NCBI GenBank assembly: GCA_947165465.1
Contig: CAMVAM010000005.1
Location: 38,266-102,265, forward strand
Reading direction: 5' to 3'
DNA from: an uncultured Candidatus Saccharibacteria bacterium
GTDB lineage: Bacteria > Patescibacteriota > Saccharimonadia > Saccharimonadales > Saccharimonadaceae
Length of the DNA stretch: 64,000 bases
Shown: piece by piece, positions 39,933 to 49,216 of the stretch
Layout: each line of letters opens with the position of its first letter
How positions within the stretch are numbered: position 1 is the stretch's first letter
The notes under the pieces: generated by a model
Database searches by the model: none
Told to the model about the DNA's origin: nothing
Seen by the model: the letters and a program-made list of their open reading frames with translations, nothing else
Program-made: the position numbers and the translations under genes

Positions 39933-40946
39933 TCATTTCTCTTCGCCGGTGTCGATACTGATGTGTTCCACGATACCGTTCGATTCTCGAACGTTCTCCA
40001 TCCGTTTCGAAAACTCCGTAAATGGCACTTTAATCGACACAAAATTCACTTCCCCCTCTGTTTTTGCCACCAATTTCACAAAATAGAATCCATCTGCATT
40101 CATCGAAATAAACTTACCGGTCTGTCCGCCAACCTCGAGTTTCGACGCCTCCGTTGCGCGGCCACCATCGATGTTTTTATTACTCACCAGCCCGCCGGTC
40201 TCCTCATAAACCACCGCCTCACCGAGGGAATTCGCCACTGCCGAATAATCTCCGCCATTCGAGGCAAGCATCTGTTCAACCTTATTTGCCGTCTCATTTG
40301 CAGTTACATCAATCGTTGTTTCCACCTTCGACTTAATCAAAGTCAGATACAACATTCTCTCATACTCACTTTTACTGAGGCCAAAATTCTCATCAATAAT
40401 TTTCATGAAGCTCTCTTCACTTCTTTCCACTCCACCAACCGACAAATGACGACTAAATTCCGCATCAATCTCTTCATGCGTCACCTCAATCCCCTGTTCC
40501 TTAGCCAGTTTCATGGCATAAGCATACTTCTCAGCCTCATCGAGCGCCGCTCTCTTGTACTGGCTACGAAGATCATCAATCGAGCTCTCGTTATCTACCT
40601 GGCTAGACTGGCGTTCAATCGACTGCACACTACTTCTATAAAACATCAAATAATCCGAAAATCTCACATCTTCGCCATCCACTTTTGCCACCGCCACCGG
40701 GATAAACTTCGTCATCCTAAAGAGAAGCTCATCGGTCATGCCAAATTTATACAGCGCGAGCCAAAAAGACGTCGCAATAATGCCAATTACCACCACTGCA
40801 ATCAAAATGGTATTGATTACGATACGGTGTTTCGTCATCTGTAAAGGGTATTTGAATTTACGTCCGGCGCTTAGAACTTCCTCACGGCGTTCTTCTACCT
40901 TCTGGAGGTCAGTTTTCTTCTCTTCTTTCTTCGAAAACAGTTTCAT
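39933..40946 (-). CDS. SurA/PpiC-like membrane-anchored foldase candidate
   Basis: N-terminal TM; SurA-N-like helices (AKEQGIEVTHEEIDAEF), ETGGLVSNKNIDGG parvulin-like segment; start reassigned from 41138 because the longer ORF runs antisense through tRNA-Arg. Confidence 0.65.
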   Translation of the reverse strand: MKLFSKKEEKKTDLQKVEERREEVLSAGRKFKYPLQMTKHRIVINTILIAVVVIGIIATSFWLALYKFGMTDELLFRMTKFIPVAVAKVDGEDVRFSDYLMFYRSSVQSIERQSSQVDNESSIDDLRSQYKRAALDEAEKYAYAMKLAKEQGIEVTHEEIDAEFSRHLSVGGVERSEESFMKIIDENFGLSKSEYERMLYLTLIKSKVETTIDVTANETANKVEQMLASNGGDYSAVANSLGEAVVYEETGGLVSNKNIDGGRATEASKLEVGGQTGKFISMNADGFYFVKLVAKTEGEVNFVSIKVPFTEFSKRMENVRESNGIVEHISIDTGEEK

Positions 40947-40970
40947 GGTATAATAATTATAACATATTTT

Positions 40971-41046
40971 GGCCCGGTAGCTCAATGGATAGAGCAATTC
41001 CGTCCTAAGGAAGAGGTTGTGCGTTCGACTCGCACCCGGGTCACCA
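40971..41046 (+). tRNA. tRNA-Arg(CCT)
   Basis: Acceptor GGCCCGG/CCGGGTC, anticodon loop GTCCTAA, GTTCGACTC T-loop, encoded CCA. Confidence 0.92.
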
Positions 41047-41103
41047 AGATTTCGAATAAAAAGAGAGCATTGCTCTCTTTTTTGAGAAATCGCCGGTGAC
41101 CCT
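41047..41103 (+). terminator. Nested palindromic terminator after tRNA-Arg
   Basis: GATTTC...AAAAAGAGAGC-ATT-GCTCTCTTTTTT...GAAATC then GGTGACCC complementary to the tRNA tail GGGTCACC. Confidence 0.8.
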
Positions 41104-41208
41104 AGCCAATTCGCGAAGCGAATTGGCGTCGTCACCAAACCTAACTCGCACCAACGCGAATTGGCGTCGTCACCATAAAAAATTCCCCGGCCTAAACCGG
41201 GGATTATT

Positions 41209-41601
41209 TTAACTAGTTGCGTTTTTTACCTGCTCGAGGCTCACCTGATTGTTTCTTTCTGCTTCTTTCCGAAGCTCGTGCCACTGCCCCATTTTCCACC
41301 GGGGCACCTCGCCGTTCGAGAACGGCACGAAGAAGTCGGTTTTGGAAAAACCATGTTTGTCCAGAGTATCGATGACATCCTTCCAGAGCGGAATCACAAA
41401 CATTTCCTCGCGATAGACGAACGCTACCACCGAGTTATGAATGGCGTACTTTTTGTGGTACTTCCGCTTCAGAAGATCCAGCACCTCGATGTGTTTGGTC
41501 CCATTGTGGTAAGCTTTGGCCCCCTCGTGGTAGCCCTCCCAAACATCGATTCCGTCTCGTTTGATGCTAATCGAATCCATTATCAGTTTCTCAAAAGTCA
41601 T
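41209..41601 (-). CDS. Small orphan protein, unknown
   Basis: 130 aa; promoter TTGACA-N17-TATAAT (41674-41702), GGGGG SD, terminator at 41185-41202. Confidence 0.65.
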   Translation of the reverse strand: MTFEKLIMDSISIKRDGIDVWEGYHEGAKAYHNGTKHIEVLDLLKRKYHKKYAIHNSVVAFVYREEMFVIPLWKDVIDTLDKHGFSKTDFFVPFSNGEVPRWKMGQWHELRKEAERNNQVSLEQVKNATS

Positions 41602-41741
41602 TATAATTCCCCCTTCTTTTTTTGAAAAACGCTAACCAGTTAAAAAACAGAAGCAAAAACACTTCATACTCTCATTATAGCACAAAATACTATTTTTGTC
41701 AATTACCCTTGTGCTAATCAGATTCGTGTTATAATAAACCT

Positions 41742-42602
41742 ATGGCTAGGAGGATTAAAAGATTCTTTTCCGCAGAGTTCGTAATTATTGCTCTTATGGT
41801 GCTGACCATCGGTCTCAGCACTTTTTTCTTTATTAAAAACATCGAAGCCTATGACTATGTCATCGAAACCAACGCCTTTTTCGCCCCATTCGAATACTAC
41901 GACAACCGTGAAATTAAAGGGGTAGATGTCGACATCGTAAATAAACTAGCCGAAAAAATGGGTAAAACTTTCCAGCTAAAGAACGTCGAATTCGACGTAA
42001 TCATCGATAATGTCTCTGACGGCATCATCGCCGACGCTGGCGCCGCCGGGCTTACCATCACCGAATCTCGCGCCGAAAAAGTCGACTTCAGTATTCCTTA
42101 CTACACCTCTGTTCAATACGTGATTTATCATAGGGACCGCGCCCCAGTCATCACTGGCGATCACATCATCTGGGAATCTCTCGCCGGCTCCTCGCTCGGC
42201 TCCCAAACCGGTGGCACCGGCTATCTCTTTATGTCTGACGAAGTCGAATCCGGCGTCCTTGAAGGCACCAACACCATCGTAAAAGGTTTTGATTCCCACC
42301 AACTCGCCGCTGACGCTATCGGCGCTCACATCATCGACTACGCCATCGCCGATGAGCTCGCCGCTAAATTCATCGTTGAAAAGAATCCTACTCTCGCCGC
42401 TCTTCCACTCTATTATTCCGGCACCGACGGTATGCCGGACGAACCGGCCGAGGAATCCTACGCCATCGCCGTCAACAAAAAACGCCCTGAACTTTTGGCC
42501 GCCATTAACGAAGTCCTAACAGAGATGCTAGAGCCAGGCGAAGACGGCAAAACCGAAATCGATAAATTAATATTAAAACACATGGGGTTAACGGATGAAT
42601 GA
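41742..42602 (+). CDS. Amino-acid ABC transporter substrate-binding protein
   Basis: FFAPFEYYDNREIKGVDVDIVNKLAEKMGKTFQ...TESRAEKVDFSIPYYTS (family 3 SBP); TATAAT-N6-ATG. Confidence 0.92.
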   Translation: MARRIKRFFSAEFVIIALMVLTIGLSTFFFIKNIEAYDYVIETNAFFAPFEYYDNREIKGVDVDIVNKLAEKMGKTFQLKNVEFDVIIDNVSDGIIADAGAAGLTITESRAEKVDFSIPYYTSVQYVIYHRDRAPVITGDHIIWESLAGSSLGSQTGGTGYLFMSDEVESGVLEGTNTIVKGFDSHQLAADAIGAHIIDYAIADELAAKFIVEKNPTLAALPLYYSGTDGMPDEPAEESYAIAVNKKRPELLAAINEVLTEMLEPGEDGKTEIDKLILKHMGLTDE

Positions 42603-43293
42603 TTTTTTCCAAAAACTCGGTGAACTCTTTACCACGCCGGCGTATGTCGAATCGCTCTGGCACGGTTTCCTGCTCACCATGCAAATCTCGTTTTTTGCAA
42701 TTATTATTGGCTTAATTCTAGGTACGATTATCGCTTTAATCGACACCGCTAGGCCTTCTAAATGGCTAGTCGTTCCTAAATTCATCTGTCGTGTCTACAC
42801 CACCGTAATTCGCGGCACCCCGATGGCACTCCAACTCTTTATCATGTTCTTCGCCGTCTTTGCCATTCGCGGTTTCCCACAAATCATCACCGCCATCCTC
42901 GCCTTTGGTCTCAATTCCGGTGCCTACACCGCCGAAGTTATCCGTAGCGGCATCCAATCCGTCGATAAAGGTCAAACCGAAGCCGGCCTCGCTTTAGGGC
43001 TCTCCCGCTACACTATCTTTAAGCGCATCGTCGCGCCACAAGCCATCAAAAACATCATCCCGGCCCTCGGCAACGAAATCATCACTGTGATTAAGGAAAC
43101 CGCCATCGTCAGCATGGTCGGTATGTACGATTTAAACCAAGCCGCGAAGGACATCGGTTCCGGCCAAAACATGTCGAGTTACCTCGTCCCAATGTTCGTG
43201 GCCGCTCTCTTCTACCTCGCCGTAGTTTACTTCATTACATTCATTATTAAACGTATCGAGAAAGGGCTAAGAAAAAGTGATCTCCGTTCATAA
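42595..43293 (+). CDS. Amino-acid ABC transporter permease
   Basis: VIRGTPMALQLF, EAGLALGLSRYTIFKRIVAPQAIKNIIPALGNEIITVIKETAIV. Confidence 0.95.
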   Translation: MNDFFQKLGELFTTPAYVESLWHGFLLTMQISFFAIIIGLILGTIIALIDTARPSKWLVVPKFICRVYTTVIRGTPMALQLFIMFFAVFAIRGFPQIITAILAFGLNSGAYTAEVIRSGIQSVDKGQTEAGLALGLSRYTIFKRIVAPQAIKNIIPALGNEIITVIKETAIVSMVGMYDLNQAAKDIGSGQNMSSYLVPMFVAALFYLAVVYFITFIIKRIEKGLRKSDLRS

Positions 43294-43993
43294 TCTCAAA
43301 AAAGAATTTGGCAAAAACAAAGTCCTAAAAGGCATCGATTTTGAGCTCGAAGAAGGCGAACGCGTCGTCATTCTCGGTCCGTCCGGCTCCGGTAAATCCA
43401 CTTTTCTTCGCTGCATCAACCGCATGGAAGAACCAACTTCCGGCAAAATCTCCTTTAATGGCACCGAAATTACCGACAAAAACATTGGGAAGATGCGCCA
43501 AGAAATCGGCATGGTTTTCCAGCATTTCAACCTGATTAATAACCTCACTGTAATGGAGAATCTCATTCTCGCCCCTGTTATCCTCAAAATCATGGATCAG
43601 CCAGCCGCCGAAAAGCGCGCCCGTGAGCTCTTAAAACACATTGACCTCTCAAATAAGGAAAATGCCTACCCGGCCAGCCTCTCTGGCGGTCAAAAACAGC
43701 GTGTTGCGATTATTCGCGCCATGATGCTTTCCCCGAAGGTTCTTCTCTTCGACGAGCCAACCTCGGCCCTCGACCCGGAATCCATCGGTGACGTCCTTTC
43801 TCTTATCCGCGAACTTGCCAATAATGGCATGACCATCATGATTGTCACCCACGAAATGAATTTCGCAAAAGAAATCGCCACCCGCATCGTCTTTATCGAC
43901 CAAGGTAAAATCATCGAAGAAGGTAAGCCTTCCGAATTCTTCGCACATCCAAAGACCCCACGCGTTAAAGAATTCCTCGACAAAGTCCTCTAG
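43277..43993 (+). CDS. glnQ: Amino-acid ABC transporter ATP-binding protein (GlnQ-like)
   Basis: GPSGSGKSTFLRCINRMEEPTSG, LSGGQKQRVAIIRAMMLSPKVLLFDEPTSALDPE. Confidence 0.96.
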   Translation: MISVHNLKKEFGKNKVLKGIDFELEEGERVVILGPSGSGKSTFLRCINRMEEPTSGKISFNGTEITDKNIGKMRQEIGMVFQHFNLINNLTVMENLILAPVILKIMDQPAAEKRARELLKHIDLSNKENAYPASLSGGQKQRVAIIRAMMLSPKVLLFDEPTSALDPESIGDVLSLIRELANNGMTIMIVTHEMNFAKEIATRIVFIDQGKIIEEGKPSEFFAHPKTPRVKEFLDKVL

Positions 43994-44011
43994 AACCCTT
44001 AGAAAAAAGTA

Positions 44012-44029
44012 AGCCCCCGACGGGGGCTT
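44012..44029 (+). terminator. Intrinsic terminator after the ABC transporter operon
   Basis: AGCCCCCGACGGGGGCTTTT. Confidence 0.85.
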
Positions 44030-44067
44030 TTAAGGTATGCCGTTGTCGGGGGTTGATATTAAATTGT

Positions 44068-44406
44068 TTAGGTCTTACGACCAAAGAACCTCTGGCCAGC
44101 ATTGCCGTAATAGCTGCGAAGTGCTTTCTTGGAAATGTCAAAACTGACTTCTTCCTCTTTCACACGCGGCTTAGGCTGCTTTCTCCGCATCTCCTCCATT
44201 CTGGCACGCTCAGCGTGATCACTATAGTAGGAATGCAGGATTCTGACCTTGTTGGTTCTGTGTTCAAGCCTGTCTTCCGTGCCGACAATGCGGTAATTTC
44301 CCTTACCGACCATCGGCTCGATCAGAGCATTGGGTTTTAACCCCAGTGTTTCGCAGACCTGATCCGCGATCTCCTTACTAAAGAGATTCTTAACTTCAAA
44401 CATCAT
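44068..44406 (-). CDS. Small orphan protein, unknown
   Basis: 112 aa; AGGAGGT SD; long structured leader; promoter TTGACA-N17-TATAAT at 44579-44607. Confidence 0.7.
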   Translation of the reverse strand: MMFEVKNLFSKEIADQVCETLGLKPNALIEPMVGKGNYRIVGTEDRLEHRTNKVRILHSYYSDHAERARMEEMRRKQPKPRVKEEEVSFDISKKALRSYYGNAGQRFFGRKT

Positions 44407-44466
44407 GGTAAAATACCTCCTAAATTTCTTGGCCTATCGCCATAATAGGGTGACAGCTTTACCATA

Positions 44467-44513
44467 CTGTAACCCATTTTAACTACCATCTAGATAATCA
44501 AAATGGGTTACAG
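44467..44513 (-). promoter_or_regulatory. Perfect 14-bp inverted repeat in a roughly 170-nt 5' leader
   Basis: ctgtaacccatttt (44467-44480) / aaaatgggttacag (44500-44513). Confidence 0.85.
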
Positions 44514-44611
44514 GATGTTCTCCGTAACCTAAACAACAATTAAAAGGACAAGTAGCGATTTCTCACTACTTGCCCTTAATTATAGCACATATGCTTAAAA
44601 TTGTCAATACT

Positions 44612-45127
44612 TTAACGAGTATATTTTTCGTTTAAGTCGCTGTAATCGTAAAGCTCATTAGCGTTGAACCAAAGGTCGATCTCGGCCTTTGCTTCTTCGA
44701 TGCTACCAGAGGCATGTACCAAGTTTGGCACACCCACACCCTTAGCATCGGAATAACCAAAGCTCATGTGTGAATAATCACCACGAATCGTGCCCATCTC
44801 TGCGGATTTTGGCTCGGTTGGGCCAACAATCTTACGGACGAGCGGTTGCGCCTCAACACCCTCGAGTACCATCGCAATCACTGGGCCGCTCATCATGTAA
44901 TTTACATTGTAGCGGAAAGCAGTCTCACCACGGCGAGTAATCATCTTACCGATGTCTTCATAGTGCTGGCGATAGAGCTTTTCCTCTGGCATGACCATCT
45001 TCATACCAACAATTTTAAGGCCCACGCGCTCGAAGCGTTGAATGATTTCGCCAATAATACCACGCTGAACGGTATCTGGTTTAAGTACTACCAAAGTACG
45101 CTGAATATAATCATCTGATTTTGCCAT
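44612..45127 (-). CDS. ndk: Nucleoside diphosphate kinase
   Basis: TLVVLKPDTVQRGIIGEIIQRFERVGLKIVGMKM; GTIRGDYS; NLVHASGSIEEAKAEI. Confidence 0.96.
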   Translation of the reverse strand: MAKSDDYIQRTLVVLKPDTVQRGIIGEIIQRFERVGLKIVGMKMVMPEEKLYRQHYEDIGKMITRRGETAFRYNVNYMMSGPVIAMVLEGVEAQPLVRKIVGPTEPKSAEMGTIRGDYSHMSFGYSDAKGVGVPNLVHASGSIEEAKAEIDLWFNANELYDYSDLNEKYTR

Positions 45128-45189
45128 ATTTTTCTCCTTTCAGATATTATAGCACAAAAAGACCACTAACTTTGAGGTATAATAAAGCT

Positions 45190-46128
45190 ATGGATATTTA
45201 CGATCTGATTGATGATTTTCTCGAGCATCTCGAAATCGAAGTCGGCCGCAGCAAGAAAACTGTCGAAAACTATCGCCATTATCTCGAACGCTTCGTGATG
45301 TTAGCTCAGGAAATTCTCCAAAAAGACGAAATCAAGCCCTCGGACATCGACAAAGAGCTCATCCGTAAATATCGCCTACTTTTAAACCGCTACGGCTCCG
45401 AAAACGGTAGTGAAGATCTTAAAATCATCACCCAAACTTATCACTTAATTGCACTTCGCGGGTTTCTAAAATATCTCGCTCGCCGCGAAATCAAATCGCT
45501 CGACCCTTCCCTTGTAGATTTACCTCACGTCATCAGAAAACAGGTGACTTTTCTGCATTTTGGCGAAGTCGAAGACATGCTCGACCAAATCGACCTCTCG
45601 ACCGAATCCGGTCTCCGCGACCGCGCCATTATCGAGCTTTTATACTCCAGCGGCCTTCGCGTCTCTGAACTTGTCGGCTTAAACCGCGATTCCATTAATC
45701 TCGAGCGCCGTGAATTTATGGTCAGAGGTAAAGGTAGTAAAGACCGCCCGATTTTCGTCAGTAAATCCGCCGCCGAACGTGTGAAGGATTATCTCGATGC
45801 CCGCACCGATTCCCTCCCGGCTCTCTTTTTGAACAATAGCCGCAACACCCAAGCCGTTGACACTTCCGGCAATTATCGCCGCATGACTGCCCGTAGCGTC
45901 GAGCGCATCGTCGAGAAATACGCTCGCCTTGCCGGCATCACTAAACATGTTTCCCCGCACACTCTTAGGCACTCCTTTGCAACAGACTTACTTATGAACG
46001 GTGCCGATCTTCGCTCCGTCCAATCCATGCTCGGCCACGCCGATATTTCGACCACCCAAATCTATACGCACGTCACCGACGCACACCTAAAAGAAATTCA
46101 CGAAAAGTTTCATTCCGACACTAATTAA
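45190..46128 (+). CDS. xerC: Tyrosine recombinase (XerC/XerD/XerA-like)
   Basis: YSSGLRVSELVGLNRDSI, HTLRHSFATDLLMNGADLRSVQSMLGHADISTTQIYTHV; start reassigned to TATAAT-N6-ATG. Confidence 0.93.
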   Translation: MDIYDLIDDFLEHLEIEVGRSKKTVENYRHYLERFVMLAQEILQKDEIKPSDIDKELIRKYRLLLNRYGSENGSEDLKIITQTYHLIALRGFLKYLARREIKSLDPSLVDLPHVIRKQVTFLHFGEVEDMLDQIDLSTESGLRDRAIIELLYSSGLRVSELVGLNRDSINLERREFMVRGKGSKDRPIFVSKSAAERVKDYLDARTDSLPALFLNNSRNTQAVDTSGNYRRMTARSVERIVEKYARLAGITKHVSPHTLRHSFATDLLMNGADLRSVQSMLGHADISTTQIYTHVTDAHLKEIHEKFHSDTN

Positions 46129-47564
46129 TTCATAATACAACGAATGTAGAAACCGTAAGCACGGCTACCACCACCATCGGTCAGACCACCATTGCGGTAG
46201 AAGATTGCTGTACGACTTTGACCACTATCCCTTGAAGAACCCCACCAATAACCTTCACCAGCTGCTTCAAGTACGCCATCATAGAAACGTCCGTCACCGG
46301 TCGGCTTAAACTTATCCATTTGCGACATCACAGTCAATTTCTGCGTATAAGAAGGCAATTTCCATTTCTTCGGACAAATGTCGTTCGCGGTTTCGTTAGT
46401 CATGTTTCTATCGCCAGTAATCGTACCGGCTGAAGCCGCCGCAAAGTTATAATACACGCCAGTTGCGCCCACATGTGAACGTGGCTCATCAAATGAATTG
46501 CCTTCCGTCAAATCGTGCTCAGACACATTTACTGCCCTACCGGAGAAGTTCGAATACTCTGCATGAATCTCACCAGTAATCGAGAGGTTTGAAGTCATCC
46601 AACAGTTACCGGCAATATAGCGCACCGTGTAAGCTCTACCATCGCGCTTATCCGTAAGCGTTACTTCTTCGTCCGTCGCACAACGGCTACAATAGCCACT
46701 CGTGTATTCCTGCAAAGTCTTTGGCCTGTTAGTGGCACGACAAATCGCCATTGGGTCTTCTGGGTCATCATCCGGAATCGTTGGCTCCGGATCATCCGGA
46801 CCTTCCGGCCACACCACTTCAATTGCATCCGGATCATAAAGTCTCATCACGGTCGAAATCGTCGTCGGCTGCTCTGCACCCGGTCTGTACCAGCAAGCTC
46901 TAATGTAAAAATCATAATAAGCCGCCGTCTTCGAAATCGTTGAATCATCGCCATTTACAATGTTCGTGCTATCCGGATCTTTCACTGCTACGATGTAAAT
47001 CCCTTCGGCTCTCGTCATCGAAGAATCCGCATCCATATCACCCTCAAGCAACGGGTCGTCATCCGCCGAGGCACCATATATTATATGCGGATATGTCGGT
47101 GATTCATAAAACACCTTTGAATCCTTCGCAAAAATCACCACGTCTTCAGTATTAAGAGAACTCAGTCTTCTCGTATTTAGAATAAATGCACCCTGGTTCG
47201 ATAAATTATTCCCTTCGTAAATCTCAGCACAAGTCGATGGCTGGAATTTCAAAATATCATCCGTAACTTGCATCTTGGTCTTGGCGTGTGCCGTAATCGT
47301 ATGCCAAATATCCGTATAATCACTATTATCCGGATCTTCGCTAAAAGTCTTGCTATTTACATAAGAAGACTGAATAAACCTTAGTGCCTCAGCTTGCGAG
47401 TCGATTTCTTCACGAGCTAAAGTCTGCTCGAGCGCTACCTGTGCACGCGAGGTACTACCAGAAACTACCGAGACCACACCTACCGCAATCAACGAAAAAA
47501 TACCGATGGCAAGTGTCACCTCAATTAAAGTGTCGCCAAATTTTACGCCCAGGCGATTCCTCAT
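46125..47564 (-). CDS. Prepilin-like protein with C-terminal FISUMP-type domain
   Basis: N-terminus GVKFGDTLIEVTLAIGIFSLIAVGVVSVV; C-terminus TDKRDGRAYTVRYIAGNCWMTSNL...CPKKWKLPS...YWWGSS...FYIRCIMN. Confidence 0.8.
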   Translation of the reverse strand: MRNRLGVKFGDTLIEVTLAIGIFSLIAVGVVSVVSGSTSRAQVALEQTLAREEIDSQAEALRFIQSSYVNSKTFSEDPDNSDYTDIWHTITAHAKTKMQVTDDILKFQPSTCAEIYEGNNLSNQGAFILNTRRLSSLNTEDVVIFAKDSKVFYESPTYPHIIYGASADDDPLLEGDMDADSSMTRAEGIYIVAVKDPDSTNIVNGDDSTISKTAAYYDFYIRACWYRPGAEQPTTISTVMRLYDPDAIEVVWPEGPDDPEPTIPDDDPEDPMAICRATNRPKTLQEYTSGYCSRCATDEEVTLTDKRDGRAYTVRYIAGNCWMTSNLSITGEIHAEYSNFSGRAVNVSEHDLTEGNSFDEPRSHVGATGVYYNFAAASAGTITGDRNMTNETANDICPKKWKLPSYTQKLTVMSQMDKFKPTGDGRFYDGVLEAAGEGYWWGSSRDSGQSRTAIFYRNGGLTDGGGSRAYGFYIRCIMN

Positions 47565-47576
47565 ATGCTTATTATA

Positions 47577-48428
47577 TCACATATAAAAACCTTCAAGCAC
47601 CCAAATGAGCCAACTCGAAAAAGTATATACGATTACAAAAGCAATCACCATAAACGGCCCAAAATAAATTGGAGTTTCGCCTACTGAAGTCTTCTTTTTC
47701 TTATTCTTTTTTTGCTGACGAATTACTATCGGAGTCATTATTGAACATGCGATAACGTTCGATAAGAACAGAGTAACCAAGGCAAACCACCAATGCATAA
47801 GTGAAAGTCCAATTGCTACGCCTAAAAGCCAATCGCCATCTCCAACCCACTTCCCTTTGGAAGCCCAATACAAAGCTAGGTATACACCACCTAAAATCGC
47901 CACCGCAATCAATGGTCTATACACCATCGTTACATCAAACCCACCCTGCACAGTAACCACAATATTTAGCGCAATAACTTTTATCAGCCCAACTACAATC
48001 GCAACTATAAGCCATGTCGTCGGGAGTTTCCCATAAATCCCATCATAGATTGCAAGAAACGCCACTACAATCAAGAATACCATTGTGATAATAAAATCTG
48101 TCGTCCCGTATACAGACATCCAATCGATATCCAGCGTCGTCCCTACCATAAGGAACGCTAACCCGGTTAGCACCTCTGCCAAGATTTCCGCAATCCCAAT
48201 CTTCTTGTGGCACTTCCGGCATTTCCCTTTTAAAATCAGCCACGAGATAATCGGAACATTATCATACCATTTCAACTTATAGCCGCATTCAAGACAAACC
48301 GATCTTTTCCCAAGTTTCTTTTTCTTCTTGTTAGACTCATTAATCTCCAGCCTTCTCGCCTGGCAGCAAAGGAACGAGCCAAAGCATGCGCCAAGCACAA
48401 ACATTAATACCAGGAAAATCGCTTTCAT
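47577..48428 (-). CDS. pilD: Type IV prepilin peptidase
   Basis: GACFGSFLCCQARRL, CLECGYKLKWYDNVPIISWLILKGKCRKCHKKIG, GDGDWLLGVAIGL. Confidence 0.93.
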   Translation of the reverse strand: MKAIFLVLMFVLGACFGSFLCCQARRLEINESNKKKKKLGKRSVCLECGYKLKWYDNVPIISWLILKGKCRKCHKKIGIAEILAEVLTGLAFLMVGTTLDIDWMSVYGTTDFIITMVFLIVVAFLAIYDGIYGKLPTTWLIVAIVVGLIKVIALNIVVTVQGGFDVTMVYRPLIAVAILGGVYLALYWASKGKWVGDGDWLLGVAIGLSLMHWWFALVTLFLSNVIACSIMTPIVIRQQKKNKKKKTSVGETPIYFGPFMVIAFVIVYTFSSWLIWVLEGFYM

Positions 48429-48494
48429 ATCAATATTTTATCACGAGTCTTGAATTTTACCGAAATTCACCTTATAATAAGCATAAGGAGAAAT

Positions 48495-49094
48495 ATGAAA
48501 ACAGGTGGTTCAAGTAAAACCGGATTTACAATTATCGAAGTTGTATTGGTTCTTGCAGTCGCAGGCCTAATCTTTATCATGGTATTCGTTGCCTTACCGG
48601 CACTTCAACGTTCGCAGCGTGACAACGCTAGACGTGAAGATTTGATGGATTTCATCGCTAAAGCCAAAGATTATTCGCAAAACAACCGTGGTGCCCTTCC
48701 TGGCTCCGCCGAATCAAATACCGATGCTATTATTAACGTCACCTGGAGCGAAGCTCTTGGTGCATCCACCGGCAACACCAACACCTGGCGTGGTTTCTAC
48801 CGCGACTTCCTTGGCAAGAACTTCCTTGATCCGGATGGCGAGAATTACTCACTTGCTATCATGAAATGTGGCATGAAGACCGATGAATCCTGCAACGACA
48901 CTACAAACGTCCGCGTCAAAACCGCTCTTGATGATATCTATGATTCGATGTTCCCGAACGAATACAAAATCCTCGTCGTTCTCCAAGCCAAATGTGAAGG
49001 CGACCGCACGGTAGGCTCACCAAACCCAAGAGAGCTAGCCGTTCTCTACCGCCTCGAAGGTTCCGGCGTCTATTGTAGAAGTATGGCTGATTAA
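48495..49094 (+). CDS. Type IV major-pilin-like prepilin (copy A)
   Basis: TGFTIIEVVLVLAVAGLIFIMVFVALPALQRSQRD. Confidence 0.9.
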   Translation: MKTGGSSKTGFTIIEVVLVLAVAGLIFIMVFVALPALQRSQRDNARREDLMDFIAKAKDYSQNNRGALPGSAESNTDAIINVTWSEALGASTGNTNTWRGFYRDFLGKNFLDPDGENYSLAIMKCGMKTDESCNDTTNVRVKTALDDIYDSMFPNEYKILVVLQAKCEGDRTVGSPNPRELAVLYRLEGSGVYCRSMAD

Positions 49095-49117
49095 TCACCA
49101 TATATAATATATATGTA

Positions 49118-49145
49118 TATTAACTCCCCCAAGCGGGGAGTTTTT
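49118..49145 (+). terminator. Intrinsic terminator after pilin copy A
   Basis: aactcccccaagcggggagtttttac. Confidence 0.8.
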
Positions 49146-49216
49146 ACTTAATCTCCGAGAGCTCCCCCGAAAAAATACTCCCCTATTCGGGGAGTATTTA
49201 TTATCAAGCAGTAATT

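Noticed and set aside
39963-40844. 293-aa plus-strand ORF
   Set aside because: Antisense to the SurA/PpiC-like gene; composition (H/F/R-rich) typical of a shadow frame.
40947-41138. N-terminal extension of the SurA-like ORF
   Set aside because: Would translate the antisense strand of tRNA-Arg; start at 40946 has an adjacent -10.
45190-46128. Mobile-element or integron integrase
   Set aside because: Sequence looks like housekeeping Xer recombinase; no cargo, att sites or transposase nearby.
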